Shown: positions 49,754 through 60,394 of the stretch, piece after piece
How the letters are laid out: every line of letters starts with the position of its first letter
Position numbering within the stretch: position 1 is the stretch's first letter
Origin: Bugula neritina
Lineage: Eukaryota > Bryozoa > Gymnolaemata > Cheilostomatida > Bugulidae
Assembly (NCBI GenBank): GCA_964035545.1
Contig: OZ037765.1
Location: 8,460,698-8,524,697, forward strand
Reading direction: 5' to 3'
Length of the DNA: 64,000 bases
Position numbers and translations under genes: made by a program
Notes under the pieces: model-generated
What the model was told of the DNA's origin: nothing
What the model saw: only the letters and a program-made list of their open reading frames with translations
The model's database searches: none

Positions 49754-50776
49754 ATGGCTGGTGCCCGGAACACTCAAAGCCAACCACAACCAGGATCACA
49801 ACAGTCTCAAAGTGACAAAAATAAAGACTCAACCAACCCAGAATGCAAAACTCGTAACAATGTCGATTGCTATGTTACTAACACAAGGGGCCTTTCTCAA
49901 AAATTTGGTGCTAAGTGGATCCAATGTGATTTTTGTGATGATTGGTTCCATGGTACCTGCCAAAGCCTCACCAATTCAGATGTTGCTACGCTAGACAAAA
50001 TGGATGAAAATAATGTGAAATGGTTCTGCAACACATGCCTTCCAGTCATTGAAGCTTCTCTTCAAGGCCGAGACAGGGTGAACAACAACGGTGAAGACTC
50101 TCTTGCGCTTCACAGCACCCACTCAAGAAAGCTTAATAAAATTGAAGACATAATGCAACAAATTAATGCAAAGATTGGAGCAACAAACACTGCCCTTGAA
50201 GAAAGAATGACAAAACTAGAGAAATCATATGCCGACGCTGCAAAGTCAAATACTGAAAACCTGAAGAAAGGGATGGAGATCAGCGACAGTGCTCGAAACC
50301 TGCTGAAGAAGAGTATTGAACAACGGGAGACTGAAAACAGGAAAAATAATGCCGTTCTTTATGGCATAGATGAACAGGAAGGTAAAAGCGCACTGGAGAT
50401 GATTAAAGACTTAATGACGAGTGATACTTTTCATGCAACTCCGAAACCCCTAACAGCAATACGCTTACAGACCTCAGGACCAGTTGACAAAAACAAACCA
50501 AGGCCGATTAAAATAGAATTTTCAGACGAATATTCAAAGTGGGAATTCCTAAAAAGAAAAAATGCTACACTACGTGGACGCAAGATCTACTGCAAACTTG
50601 ATGAATGCAAAGAGATTCGTGACCAGCAGTATGCCCTTCGGCAAGAGATAAAGCGAATGAAAGGGGAAAACAGTGACACTGACCAAGAAACTGACTATCG
50701 AATAAGAAATATGAGAATACAGACAAAATCTCCTTCGGGGGAATGGCGATACATGACCAAACAGACCAGTGTTTAA
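49754..50776 (+). CDS. LINE ORF1: PHD finger plus coiled coil, nucleic-acid binding
   Basis: The first ATG of the frame is at 49754 (MAGARNTQ), giving 340 residues. A PHD-type zinc finger sits near residues 39-95, with CDFCDDWFHGTC as its core and WFCNTC as its last metal pair. A charged, probably coiled-coil stretch (about 130-200) follows, then a C-terminal domain beginning NAVLYGIDE that looks like the RRM/CTD pair of LINE ORF1 proteins. PHD-containing ORF1 is typical of CR1-group LINEs. It overlaps ORF2 by 34 bp in another frame. Confidence 0.85.
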   Translation: MAGARNTQSQPQPGSQQSQSDKNKDSTNPECKTRNNVDCYVTNTRGLSQKFGAKWIQCDFCDDWFHGTCQSLTNSDVATLDKMDENNVKWFCNTCLPVIEASLQGRDRVNNNGEDSLALHSTHSRKLNKIEDIMQQINAKIGATNTALEERMTKLEKSYADAAKSNTENLKKGMEISDSARNLLKKSIEQRETENRKNNAVLYGIDEQEGKSALEMIKDLMTSDTFHATPKPLTAIRLQTSGPVDKNKPRPIKIEFSDEYSKWEFLKRKNATLRGRKIYCKLDECKEIRDQQYALRQEIKRMKGENSDTDQETDYRIRNMRIQTKSPSGEWRYMTKQTSV

Positions 50777-53517
50777 AATTCTTTCTTGCCAATGTGAGAT
50801 CTCTCAAAGGCAAAACTATTGAACTATCATCACAAACATGTAATTCCGACATAATCTGCCTGACTGAGACACACATAAATCAGATGATACCAAGTCACAC
50901 CATCTTTGATTATAACAACAAAAGGATCTACAGAAAGGATCGTAATGTAAATGGGGGTGGGGTCTTAATTGCCATTAATGACAACCTGCGCTCTACCCAA
51001 ATTAACATAGAAGATAAAACTAGTGCCGAGATCATATTTGTAAGAATAGAGGAGAGCTTAATTGTCGGATGTTACTACAGACCCCCACATGATAGAGATG
51101 TATCCATATTGAGTAGCAACCTAGAATTATTAACTCAACAGTTCCCCAATGACCACATCATCTTAGCCGGAGATTTCAATCTCCCTCACATTAATTGGCA
51201 CACTTATCAACCCAAACTGAAGGCCCAGGATAAGGTCCTTCATAACTCATTCCTATGTATGTTGAACTTCTATAACCTAAGTCAACTAATAACCTCACCA
51301 ACCCACATTCATGGCAACACGCTCGACTTACTTTGCACCAACTCCCTTCAAGACTTAACATCCCAAGACGTAATCTTCCCAGGGCTAAGTGATCACGCCA
51401 TGATAAAAGCAAATATCCGATGGAACAAAGCAAAAGACCACCATATAGTAACCTCCAAAACTGTCAAAGATTACCACAGAGTAGATATCAACAAATTCCG
51501 GGAAGATATGCAAAGAACTAAACATGACCTAGATGAATTGGATGATGTACAGGAAATGTGGGATCATTTTTCATCTAGTCTACAACAGGCCATATGTGAC
51601 CATGTCCCAACGAAAGTACTGTCGTCTAAGCTTAAAAATGAACCTGTTTGGTTTAACAAAGAGTGTAGACGGATATCACGTAAAGAGAGGAAAAGCTATA
51701 ATCACTACAAAACAAACCGGGACTTATTCAGTTATGCGAAATACAAGGAAATCCGGAAAACAGCTAAGAAAGTCTTTAGGATGGTAAAAAGTGAATATGG
51801 TCACAATAAAATCATCCAACCACTCCTAGAAGGCAACAGTAAGCCCTTTTACCGGCACCTCAAAGGAAACTCAAATAACAAAAATCGCATAAAACTCAAA
51901 ATGACTGATGGTACCCTTAATGCAGATCCAGAAAACTGTGCGGAAACCTTCAACAAATTCTTCCACTCCCAGTTCAACAGTGGGCACCAACTGACATCAC
52001 TTGGTCCCAACTCAACAAACATAGATAATCCACCAGATATCGACAGCAATGGTATTGCCAAGTTAATACAGAAACTCAAGCCTGGAAAAGCTCCAGGTCC
52101 AGATGGCCTGAGGAAGGCAGATCTGATGGTTGATCTCCCACTAATATCCGCTTGTCTTGCGATCATATACAAAACCTCTATGAATCAACAGAAGCTCCCC
52201 ACCCAGTGGAAAGAGGCGTATGTGACCCCTATCCATAAAAGCGGTGCAGAGGATTGTGCTCAAAACTATCGACCCATCTCACTGACTAGCATCCCATGTA
52301 AAATGGCAGAACATCTCATCCTACGTAAAATACTTGCCAACGTTGACAATGTACTGAGCACAAGACAACACGGCTTCCGCCAGGACTTGTCCTGCGAGAC
52401 CCAATTATGCGCCACTCTCCATCAGATACTGAACTATGTCGATAAACATAAGGCTGTTCACGCAGCAGTCCTAGATTTTACAAAAGCATTTGACCGGGTC
52501 CCCCATGCCCTTCTAATGGAGAAACTACGAACAATTGCACCAATGGAAGACTATCTGCTCGGATGGGTACACAACTTCCTCCTAAACCGATCTCAGAGGG
52601 TCGTACTCGATGGCAAAAAGTCAGAACCACTGCCAGTGACGTCTGGGGTACCTCAGGGCTCTGTGCTCGGCCCCATACTGTTTCTCGTGTTCATAAATGA
52701 TCTCCCTGACTGTGTTGATTGTGAAGTTGGTCTCTTCGCAGATGACACCCTCCTCTACCAGCCTGTCTCAGATGACCAAGACAGACTAAGGTTTCAAAGG
52801 AACATAGATGCAGCAGGAAGTTGGGCTTCAAAGTGGGGTATGGAGTTCAATGTTAAAAAGAGCAAAATTATGGCATTCAAAGAGCAAGATATACCAGCAC
52901 ACTACAGGTTAAATGGCACAGTTCTAGAACAGGTGGACAAATCAACATACCTCGGAGTGACTCTACAGGCCAACCTGAAGTTTGATAATCATATCCAGAG
53001 CAAAATATTGCTAGCAAACAAACAACTGGGGATGATCAAAAGGGCTTTGCACTGGGCACCCGAAAAAGTGAGACTCATGGCTTACAAATCCCTATGCCTT
53101 CCTCACCTAGACTATGCTTCTGCTGTTTGGGACCCCTATACTACAAAAGAAATAAATTCCATCGAAGAGGTACAAACACGGGCAGTAAGAGCCATAGCTA
53201 ACATCAAGGGTAGAAGAGGAGTGCGAGAAGCAAAAGAAAGACTGGAGCTGGCTGCCCTCGATGAAAGAAGAAGAACTCAACGGCTAAGACTCCTTATGAG
53301 GATACTCCAAAAGGAAGAATATCACCCAGCACTCTCTGCAGCGTATGACGAACTAATAAATACCCCGGAAAGTTTTATCCAAACTAGGGCCCAAACACTA
53401 GGACAGCCAAGATCAGTCAGCACCAATAATAACTGCTATTATAACAGCTTCTTGCCACGAACAATCCGTGACCTTAAAGGGAACAATCCTTGCAAGACTA
53501 ATTTACACACAGAATAA
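50743..53517 (+). CDS. LINE ORF2: APE endonuclease and reverse transcriptase
   Basis: 924 residues. The N-terminal apurinic-like endonuclease keeps its catalytic blocks: NVRSLKG (about 17), TETHIN, AGDFNLP, LDLLCTN and LSDHAM. The reverse transcriptase follows with YRPISLTSI, QHGFR, LDFTKAFDRVPH, GVPQGSVLGPILFLVFINDL and FADD near residue 665. The C-terminal region matches the Jockey/CR1 type (YLGVTL, then LPHLDYASAVWDPY). It lacks an RNase H domain. No stop or frameshift interrupts it, so this copy may be recent. Translation may begin by re-initiation at the ATG overlapping the end of ORF1. Confidence 0.94.
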   Translation: MAIHDQTDQCLKFFLANVRSLKGKTIELSSQTCNSDIICLTETHINQMIPSHTIFDYNNKRIYRKDRNVNGGGVLIAINDNLRSTQINIEDKTSAEIIFVRIEESLIVGCYYRPPHDRDVSILSSNLELLTQQFPNDHIILAGDFNLPHINWHTYQPKLKAQDKVLHNSFLCMLNFYNLSQLITSPTHIHGNTLDLLCTNSLQDLTSQDVIFPGLSDHAMIKANIRWNKAKDHHIVTSKTVKDYHRVDINKFREDMQRTKHDLDELDDVQEMWDHFSSSLQQAICDHVPTKVLSSKLKNEPVWFNKECRRISRKERKSYNHYKTNRDLFSYAKYKEIRKTAKKVFRMVKSEYGHNKIIQPLLEGNSKPFYRHLKGNSNNKNRIKLKMTDGTLNADPENCAETFNKFFHSQFNSGHQLTSLGPNSTNIDNPPDIDSNGIAKLIQKLKPGKAPGPDGLRKADLMVDLPLISACLAIIYKTSMNQQKLPTQWKEAYVTPIHKSGAEDCAQNYRPISLTSIPCKMAEHLILRKILANVDNVLSTRQHGFRQDLSCETQLCATLHQILNYVDKHKAVHAAVLDFTKAFDRVPHALLMEKLRTIAPMEDYLLGWVHNFLLNRSQRVVLDGKKSEPLPVTSGVPQGSVLGPILFLVFINDLPDCVDCEVGLFADDTLLYQPVSDDQDRLRFQRNIDAAGSWASKWGMEFNVKKSKIMAFKEQDIPAHYRLNGTVLEQVDKSTYLGVTLQANLKFDNHIQSKILLANKQLGMIKRALHWAPEKVRLMAYKSLCLPHLDYASAVWDPYTTKEINSIEEVQTRAVRAIANIKGRRGVREAKERLELAALDERRRTQRLRLLMRILQKEEYHPALSAAYDELINTPESFIQTRAQTLGQPRSVSTNNNCYYNSFLPRTIRDLKGNNPCKTNLHTE

Positions 53518-53759
53518 TCTAAACATTGACAGGTTAACTTACCTGTACTAATAAACAATATTGCGACACACACTGCAACCAATTTATGGACTATTGTATG
53601 CATTTTACTTTCTGACCAACCATAAACATATGAGGCATGCCGCTTCTGCTACCTAGTGGTCTAGCATGATCGTAATCTGGAGGTAACTGGAGGAGGTAAC
53701 AATATGACTATCAGTGAACCACTGTCATCAGGCTCAGCATGATCACTTGATCATCACGA

Positions 53760-54260
53760 TTTGTAACTTTTTATTGTTATACTTATGTTATTCACTTATT
53801 GGTAATAGATATAATATTTAATTTTATTGTGACACCATCACCATGACTCATGAGTATCAGTATGACTATGATATTCTATTATCATTATCATTATGACTAT
53901 CACTATGACTTATGAGTTGTGAGTACGACTATGAGTATGAGAGTGACTGTTAGTGTGAGTATCAGTATGAGTATTACTATCAGTATGACTATGCATTGTG
54001 ATTTAATTTTATTGATTCTTACATTAAGTTTAACATTGAATTATGAATAATAAACGATTCATTGATTAATATAAATATTTACGATTTATCAATATGAATA
54101 TATTGACATGCTGATCTATAATTATAAAGTTATAAGTAAAATATTACTATAGTCTATTAACTTTAGTATTACTTTTGGTGTTAGTATTACTACCACTATC
54201 ACTATGATGATTAAAAGTGTGAGTGGTAACGAATACGATAGCTGATAACGATAGTGATAG
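53760..54260. repeat. Low-complexity TATGAC/GAGTAT array
   Basis: Consists largely of TATGACTATGAG-, GAGTATCAG- and ATAGTGATAG-like words with a 3- or 6-bp rhythm. It directly follows the LINE 3' end, so the LINE probably inserted into a larger array. No gene was seen. Confidence 0.75.
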
Positions 54261-56918
54261 TCATAGTGATAGTCGGATAACACGATAGCCTTCGTAAAAA
54301 TGGGGAAATATCATGAGCGCGCGTTATGCGTCACTGTTGCGAATTCTTGGGAAGCAACATGCATAGTGGAGAAATCATGCACACTTGCAAACATGCACTT
54401 TATACCATTTTAGGTTACGACTTACGTCATACGTGTCCAAAAAGATATGACTTTCTTTGTCTAACAATATTACTTGATGTTTTCAATTAGTATCACTACT
54501 CTTTTATGTACAATAATTAATATTATCTTCAATAAGGATACACCTTTGAGATATTTAAAATTTTCTCTTTGCTCCAGCTCACATAAGCTCTGTGTGTTGT
54601 CATTGAAGATGTAATTATTCTAGCTTGTGGTAATTCACAGAACACTGTGCTTGTTGTGTGAACACGGTGTATGCATGTCTGTAAGTAAGTAAGCAAGAGA
54701 TCTCCGTATTGAAACCAATTCTGGCATGATGATAGTGGAAAACACTGCAGCTAAGAGGATATGGATTAAAGAAACAAATATCAAGGTTGCCAGTATGTAG
54801 ATGGTGACTTTGAGACAATTCTGGTCTGAATACAAGTTATTGGTATGGTATGGTGCTGATTATTGTTAAATTTGATGCATGCTAGGCTATATATGCACTC
54901 AGAGCCGATATGTTGCCCAAAATGTATTATTGGAAAACCTAATAAAAACAATAATAAAAAGGCAAAGCACGCTATTCTCTCCAATGACATTGTTGTTATT
55001 ATATTTCTTCTAAAAAGTTCGCATCTTATTCTGCACATATGAGAAATAATCACATTTGTATCTCAAACTCTACAGTATATTAAATACATGATCAGCAAAT
55101 TCCTAACAGCTACAGCATATACAGCTGTATTTATTGTTTCTAAGGATAGAGATAGGTTAGGGCAGAGGTGACATTTGATACAAGCCAATATAAATATCTT
55201 TATTTTATAAGCAAATTCATTGCAAGCAACCTTCACCTTGTAGGAATATCAGTATTTTACATTGCCCATTACTTTTCAATTTGCTATTCATAGAAAATAC
55301 AAAGGATATCGGATAAAGAACTGCATAATTAAGAATACACAAATCCTGTGAATGGTTACCACCTCACATAATTAAGAGCTGCATTATCTTTTAAGGTGAA
55401 ATTATTTCTAAACCTATATGACTTTTGACGGCTGCCCTATATGTGAAATACACTCACTGTTTACTTCTGTAACCTCAGAGCTTGCATATAAATGTTTTAA
55501 TGGTCAAGTTATAGAGATCTCATATAATGACGTTTTATGTCAGGAGTTATATATTGTCGGCTAAAGTTGACCATGGAATAGGTTATAACTCTTTATTATC
55601 CTGCCTCAAATATCTGCTGCTATAGGCTACACTTGAGATCGGTCAATTGACAAAAAATATAGATACATTTTGCAAAAATTATAAATTACTAAAACTTTCT
55701 AATTGTTGGCAGTTACTCTAAGTAGTCTAAAGTAAAGAATTATGAAGAATTCACCACATTATCTGCTGCTACTATCTTTGCACAATGAATTGCAGCTCTC
55801 ATCTGATGAGTCTGAGTGTCCCATGAAGATCAATAACACACAAACATAACACTAACAGCCCAAAGTAATGTTTTGGTTTGCTTTCAGACAGCATTAAATA
55901 TATTGCTATTTCTCCACAAACAGCTGCAAGTGCATGGTTGGTGTGTTGCATAGTAGGTCAGGTCGTGGTAGGAATGTACCAAATTATTGCGCTATAAGAC
56001 ATATACATGTAGCGGAGCAGCATATAAAATAATACTTCTCATTAAATTGTGTAGCCGCATCCTAAATTGAAACTACATGCAGGGGTGGATGCAGGCAATG
56101 GCAACCTTTGTTACTATGATTTTTTGTACTTATTGAGAAATTGTCTTACCATGTCAGAAATTCTATAATTTAGAAGTCATTAACTGTTACAAACATAATT
56201 GCAATATCATAACTTGCCATCCAATGCATAGTGTTTTCCACAAAAGTGGTCAAACACTCAGGTGGTGAAAAATGTTTTACACTAATATTATAAAGAGTAG
56301 TACAAGAAAAGGCTTGGAGTGGATACAGCAAAATATTTGAAGTGGTTCATTTTGCGCCAAATTATGAACTGCATTTAAACTATTTGTGTATCATATGAAA
56401 ACCTACACAAATACTAATTTAATAAATTACCCGTTTAAACTAAAAGGTATTTAAAAATCAAAACAAACTGCACGAAACTAGAACCAGGAGAATCAGACAG
56501 ATAAATTTTGAAAAATAATATATTTATTGTTTACCTTTGTCGTAACTCGTAAACCAAAGCAATTGTACATCAAGCAGTTGTGAGACAATTTTTCCATGTT
56601 GTCAACATGATTTATCAACATCACCATTACTTTACTTTAAAAAACTCATTTGTACAACATTGCTACTGCCTTTGAGCTTAAGCCACAATAAATCAGTGTT
56701 ATGATAGTATCATAAAAAAGGAATTAGCATGGTAAAAACAAGTTTAGACTAAGATAAGAAACACAAATAATCAACTATAAATGCTTTGGTAGACTTATTT
56801 ATATACTGTTTGTAGGTATTGGTAAACACATTTTGCACTATACGCATATAAAAATCATTATATCATAAATAGTAAAATAAGAAAGGAAGTAGTTGCATTA
56901 TAAACAGACATACGAGCT
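54261..56918. other. Intergenic stretch, no gene recognised
   Basis: 2.7 kb of AT-rich DNA. The short open frames here have no recognisable motif or splice context. A CpG-rich patch at about 54290-54350 is the only compositional landmark. The GINS3 3' UTR must begin just left of 56919. Confidence 0.55.
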
Positions 56919-58348
56919 TCAACGATCAACTGTTTCATCTCGTTTACGTTTCCCATGCCTTCTTACAACACCAGATGTAGATATTCTTTCTGACTCTCTG
57001 ATCTCCCACTTAATGGTGTGTAATAAACTGTCTTGACCTTTTTCAAATAAATACCTTTCAACATTCTCCAATTTTGCTGTACACACAACCTTTTCTTTGT
57101 ATGATGAATTTTGAGCTGCATCCATGATAACTTTAAATCGGCCTTGATAGAGCTGTAAATACATGCATGTCCATATATTTTATAACAATCATGCTCGAAT
57201 TAACTAATATTTTTTGCAACAAAAATCAACCTATTATGGCAATACAATAGAAAGTAATGTTGACATAATTAAGATTTTATAACTGTGTCATCTCATATTT
57301 TTGCTGGCAAGAAAAATTCCACTGAAACTAACCCAAGCACAGCAGCTAACTTCTTATATAAAATCTGCTTCTATAACATGACATAGAGTGTATGTATTTC
57401 ATAGAACATAATAAAGTCAAATTAAAACTTTTAAATAGCATCGGCAGCCTCAACTCTAGTAATATAGCCCATGATAGTTAGGAAATATCACTTGCATAAT
57501 TAAAAGATACTAAGAGCTTCATGTTAGTAGTTACAATAGTTTATGTTAAAACTGAAGAAAGAAACGAAAACTAATGAATTCCGTTCAGTAGTTTGAGATC
57601 ATAACTATGGCCATTTTAAATTAAGCTTTGAGGTTAAACATAGTAATTGATTATAAGAATATTGCTAAAATATCACAAACATGATGTTCCTAGTTTGGAT
57701 TTCTGTCAATGAGATTGGTTATGGGTATTGCCTATTACTGTACATTACACACACATATTCATCATATTTGTCTCACCTGCCGAACAGAAGCCATGATGTC
57801 CTTAGCCTGGATAGAATCAATAAGGGGCATCTTCATAGCCAAATTATAAAAGTTTGGACAAAGTGCATGAAGATCCACAACCTCTGCCTCAGCTTTGTAG
57901 ATGTCTCGATAAGATTCTTTGAAGGGTTTCGGTATGCTAACTGAGATAACATGCTTATCATCATTCTTCAGCTTTTGAGCTAGCCAAAACGGCAACTCAA
58001 TTTTAGTCCCTTTAGTTAAATCTTCATCATCAGAACTAGGATTCAAGTAGCCTTGGAAAGAAAAAGTGCATCAATTGAGCATACAATATTGTCAACCACA
58101 AGTGTCTAATTACACAAACACTTCCAAACATACATGAAATCAATTTATTTAGGAGTTATAGCTGCATCACATTCAATTTACTATTTTTGAAAAAATATAA
58201 TAATTAATAATATTAACTATACAAGTATTGTCCATTGACAATTTCAACTTTAAGTCTTACCAAGGCCCTTAATATTCATGTCTAGAGTACAGCTCAGCAG
58301 TTCACCCGTCGTAAGAATGTCATCCAAATCCAGATAATGCGAATTCAT
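56919..58348 (-). CDS. GINS3: GINS complex subunit 3 (PSF3), complete (3 exons)
   Basis: GINS (SLD5-PSF1-PSF2-PSF3) binds MCM2-7 and CDC45 to form the replicative helicase in the nucleus. Exons 58261-58348, 57777-58051 and 56919-57152 are in phase and encode 198 residues, close to the 216 of human PSF3. Supporting features are the N-terminal YLDLDDIL, LPFWLAQKLKND followed by ISVSIPKPF, the central VVDLHALCPNFYNLA, and the C-terminal helix FKVIMDAAQNSS, with a basic tail (RRHGKRKRDE) like the vertebrate KKRK ending. The ATG at 58348 opens directly into the conserved N-terminus. The gene is divergent from AMFR across a 2-kb spacer. Confidence 0.95.
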
Positions 58349-58479
58349 TTCTTTATCTTATAGCTTTTCTAAGCACAAAGTTAAAATGTACATCAAAATA
58401 ACAACTTGCTAAAAGTAAATTTAAGTCAAGGCGCTATATTTTTAATCGAGCTAACTCAGTAAGTGTAACATAATAACAA

Positions 58480-58760
58480 ATAAACAATACATAATACTAT
58501 TACTAATAGTAATACTATAAGTATAAGACCAAGAATAACGCCAACACAAACAGTAAGTGTAACCCAGTCTGAGCCTCGCCAACTCAAACTGTGCAGCAAA
58601 AACACAATAGTCAAAATGAAGAGGTAACATCAACATCATTATCTGACTCTACTACTGTTATAGTACTACTCTAGTACTCGTCTACTAGTACTAGTACTAG
58701 TAGTTACTGTTAGTACTAGTAGTAGTAGAAAGATTCAGTAATAGTAATAGTAAACGTAAT
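58480..58760. repeat. TAN-type triplet array upstream of GINS3
   Basis: Contains ACTATTACTAATAGTAATAC near 58495 and a TAG/TAC-dominated core at about 58655-58735, the same composition as the array at 19991-20480. It starts about 130 bp upstream of the GINS3 start codon. The small open frame 58451-58639 is not credible. Confidence 0.8.
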
Positions 58761-59296
58761 TTTATAACTGTTGAATTTGTTATACTTATTAATATTATAA
58801 ATATAATTACTAAAACTAAAACTCAGTAAAAGTAAATCACTAGTAGACGTACTTAAACTCAATTTGAATTACAATAGTCATTACGAATACTAATAGTAAT
58901 AGTATTAGCATTGACTAGTGTTATTGTAATTGTAATTCAATTTCAAATTGAGTTTAACAATAACTACCGTTACTACGTCTAACTCTATGACTAGTCTATT
59001 GCCATTGGATTGGGCATTGGCTATGCCTAAATTACTATAAAGTATAAAGTGTTAAGATAAACATAATATTAACTTCAGAGACAATAACCCAAAGCACACT
59101 ATCTAGACTCTAGAGCAATCAATTATCATAGCTGAGTATAAGTATTACTATTAGTAAGTGTTTCAGAGTGAGATTGTCAGTTATTGTGATGATTATTATA
59201 CCGAGTTAAAATTCAATGATTACGGGTTCAGATTAAGCGCCTAGTAAATATTCCTAAGCGAAAGATAATACGCTAGTGCGAACACTTGCGTTCCTT

Positions 59297-59304
59297 TATC
59301 GATA
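59297..59304. promoter_or_regulatory. TATCGATA palindrome (DRE-like)
   Basis: An exact TATCGATA octamer in the GINS3-AMFR spacer. In Drosophila this is the DREF-binding element found at promoters of replication genes. Whether it functions here is unknown; it lies about 950 bp from the GINS3 start. Confidence 0.2.
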
Positions 59305-59399
59305 GTTTAGCCTATGAAGCCCTGGGCAACATTTTCGCCAAAACAAGTTTGAGAAAGTCAAACTGGATTTCCTACTAAAATTTCCAGAATAATAGACAA

Positions 59400-60090
59400 T
59401 AGTAGTAGAACTAGCAGTAGACGTAGTAATACGAATAATAAAACTTAAACTACTCAGTCATAATTGATATAATAGTGAAAATACTAATAGTGCTTGATCT
59501 AAAGCCTTGTATCCTGTAAAGACTTGAAGCTAAAAAGCTTCAGTTTTTACGGCAGCGACAGAGCTAGACAGGTAAACTAAGAGTTTTACTGTAAGACTAA
59601 GAGTAAGAGTGGCGGCGATTGACTTTCAGTTTCACGTTCAGTAACTAAGTAAGACTAAGAGTAAGTGTAACTCAAGCTGTAGGAGTAAAACTAAGAGTAA
59701 GTGTAACCCCAACATTAAAAATGTGCCATTTTTACCTACTCTTCCACTTGTGACATTGTTACTAAATATCAGCATCACTATGAACAGTGAAGTATTAGTA
59801 TGAGTATGACTATTTTATTAATATTAGTATTACTATTAGTAACACTAATTAGCATTATCATTATTATTAGTATAACTGTATAAATATTAGTATTAGTATT
59901 ACTATTGCTATTAGTATTAGTATAGGCATTGCAGTTGCTCACTGTTACTATTAGTATTAGTATTAGTATTAGATTTAGACTTAGTTTTACTCTTAGTATT
60001 ATGTAATATGAGTATAACTATAACTTAACTATGAAAGTATAACTCAGTATTACGTTATTACAGTATGAGTTTGAGTATGACTGATAGTAG
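59400..60090. repeat. TAN-type array upstream of AMFR
   Basis: Long runs of TAGTAT/TAGTAA/TACTAT words (most regular at about 59810-60010) with a period near 3 or 6. Three related copies of a GTAAGACTAAGAGTAAG unit lie at 59591-59610, 59649-59671 and 59685-59707. The array ends about 300 bp upstream of the AMFR start codon. Confidence 0.8.
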
Positions 60091-60394
60091 TATTACAACT
60101 GCATGTATAACCTGGTTATATCATAACAATATGATAAAATTCAAGTATTACTATTATTAATAGTGCAACTTGAGTAAAATCTAACATCAGTATAGTTTTC
60201 ATACAGGTCAATAGTATTTTGATGAATATGTTTTATAGCATTGCTATATATGTTTATGGCAAAATTGTCTACTTGGTTTACATGTTGATTAGACGTAAGT
60301 GGTAACTAAATATGTAGTCTAAATATGGGCATCATTGATTCTATTTATAGATAACGTATACAGCATAAGAAACGAGCATAAGATACAGACCAAA

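Larger units (their letters stand above)
49735..53700 (+). mobile_element. CR1-like non-LTR retrotransposon (LINE), both ORFs open
   Basis: Two overlapping frames encode a PHD-finger ORF1 and an endonuclease-RT ORF2. The apparent 3' end (53677-53700) carries two copies of a GGAGGTAAC-containing repeat rather than poly-A, as CR1-group elements do. The 5' boundary is uncertain. An AAGATGGCG YY1-like initiator at 49473 could mark the 5' end of the UTR, but a TAN-like AT tract (49634-49735) separates it from ORF1. No target duplication was identified. Confidence 0.85.

Noticed and set aside
54615-55053. Overlapping minus-strand open frames of 66-90 residues
   Set aside because: They are hydrophobic, have no recognisable family and no supporting splice sites, and are consistent with chance in AT-rich DNA.
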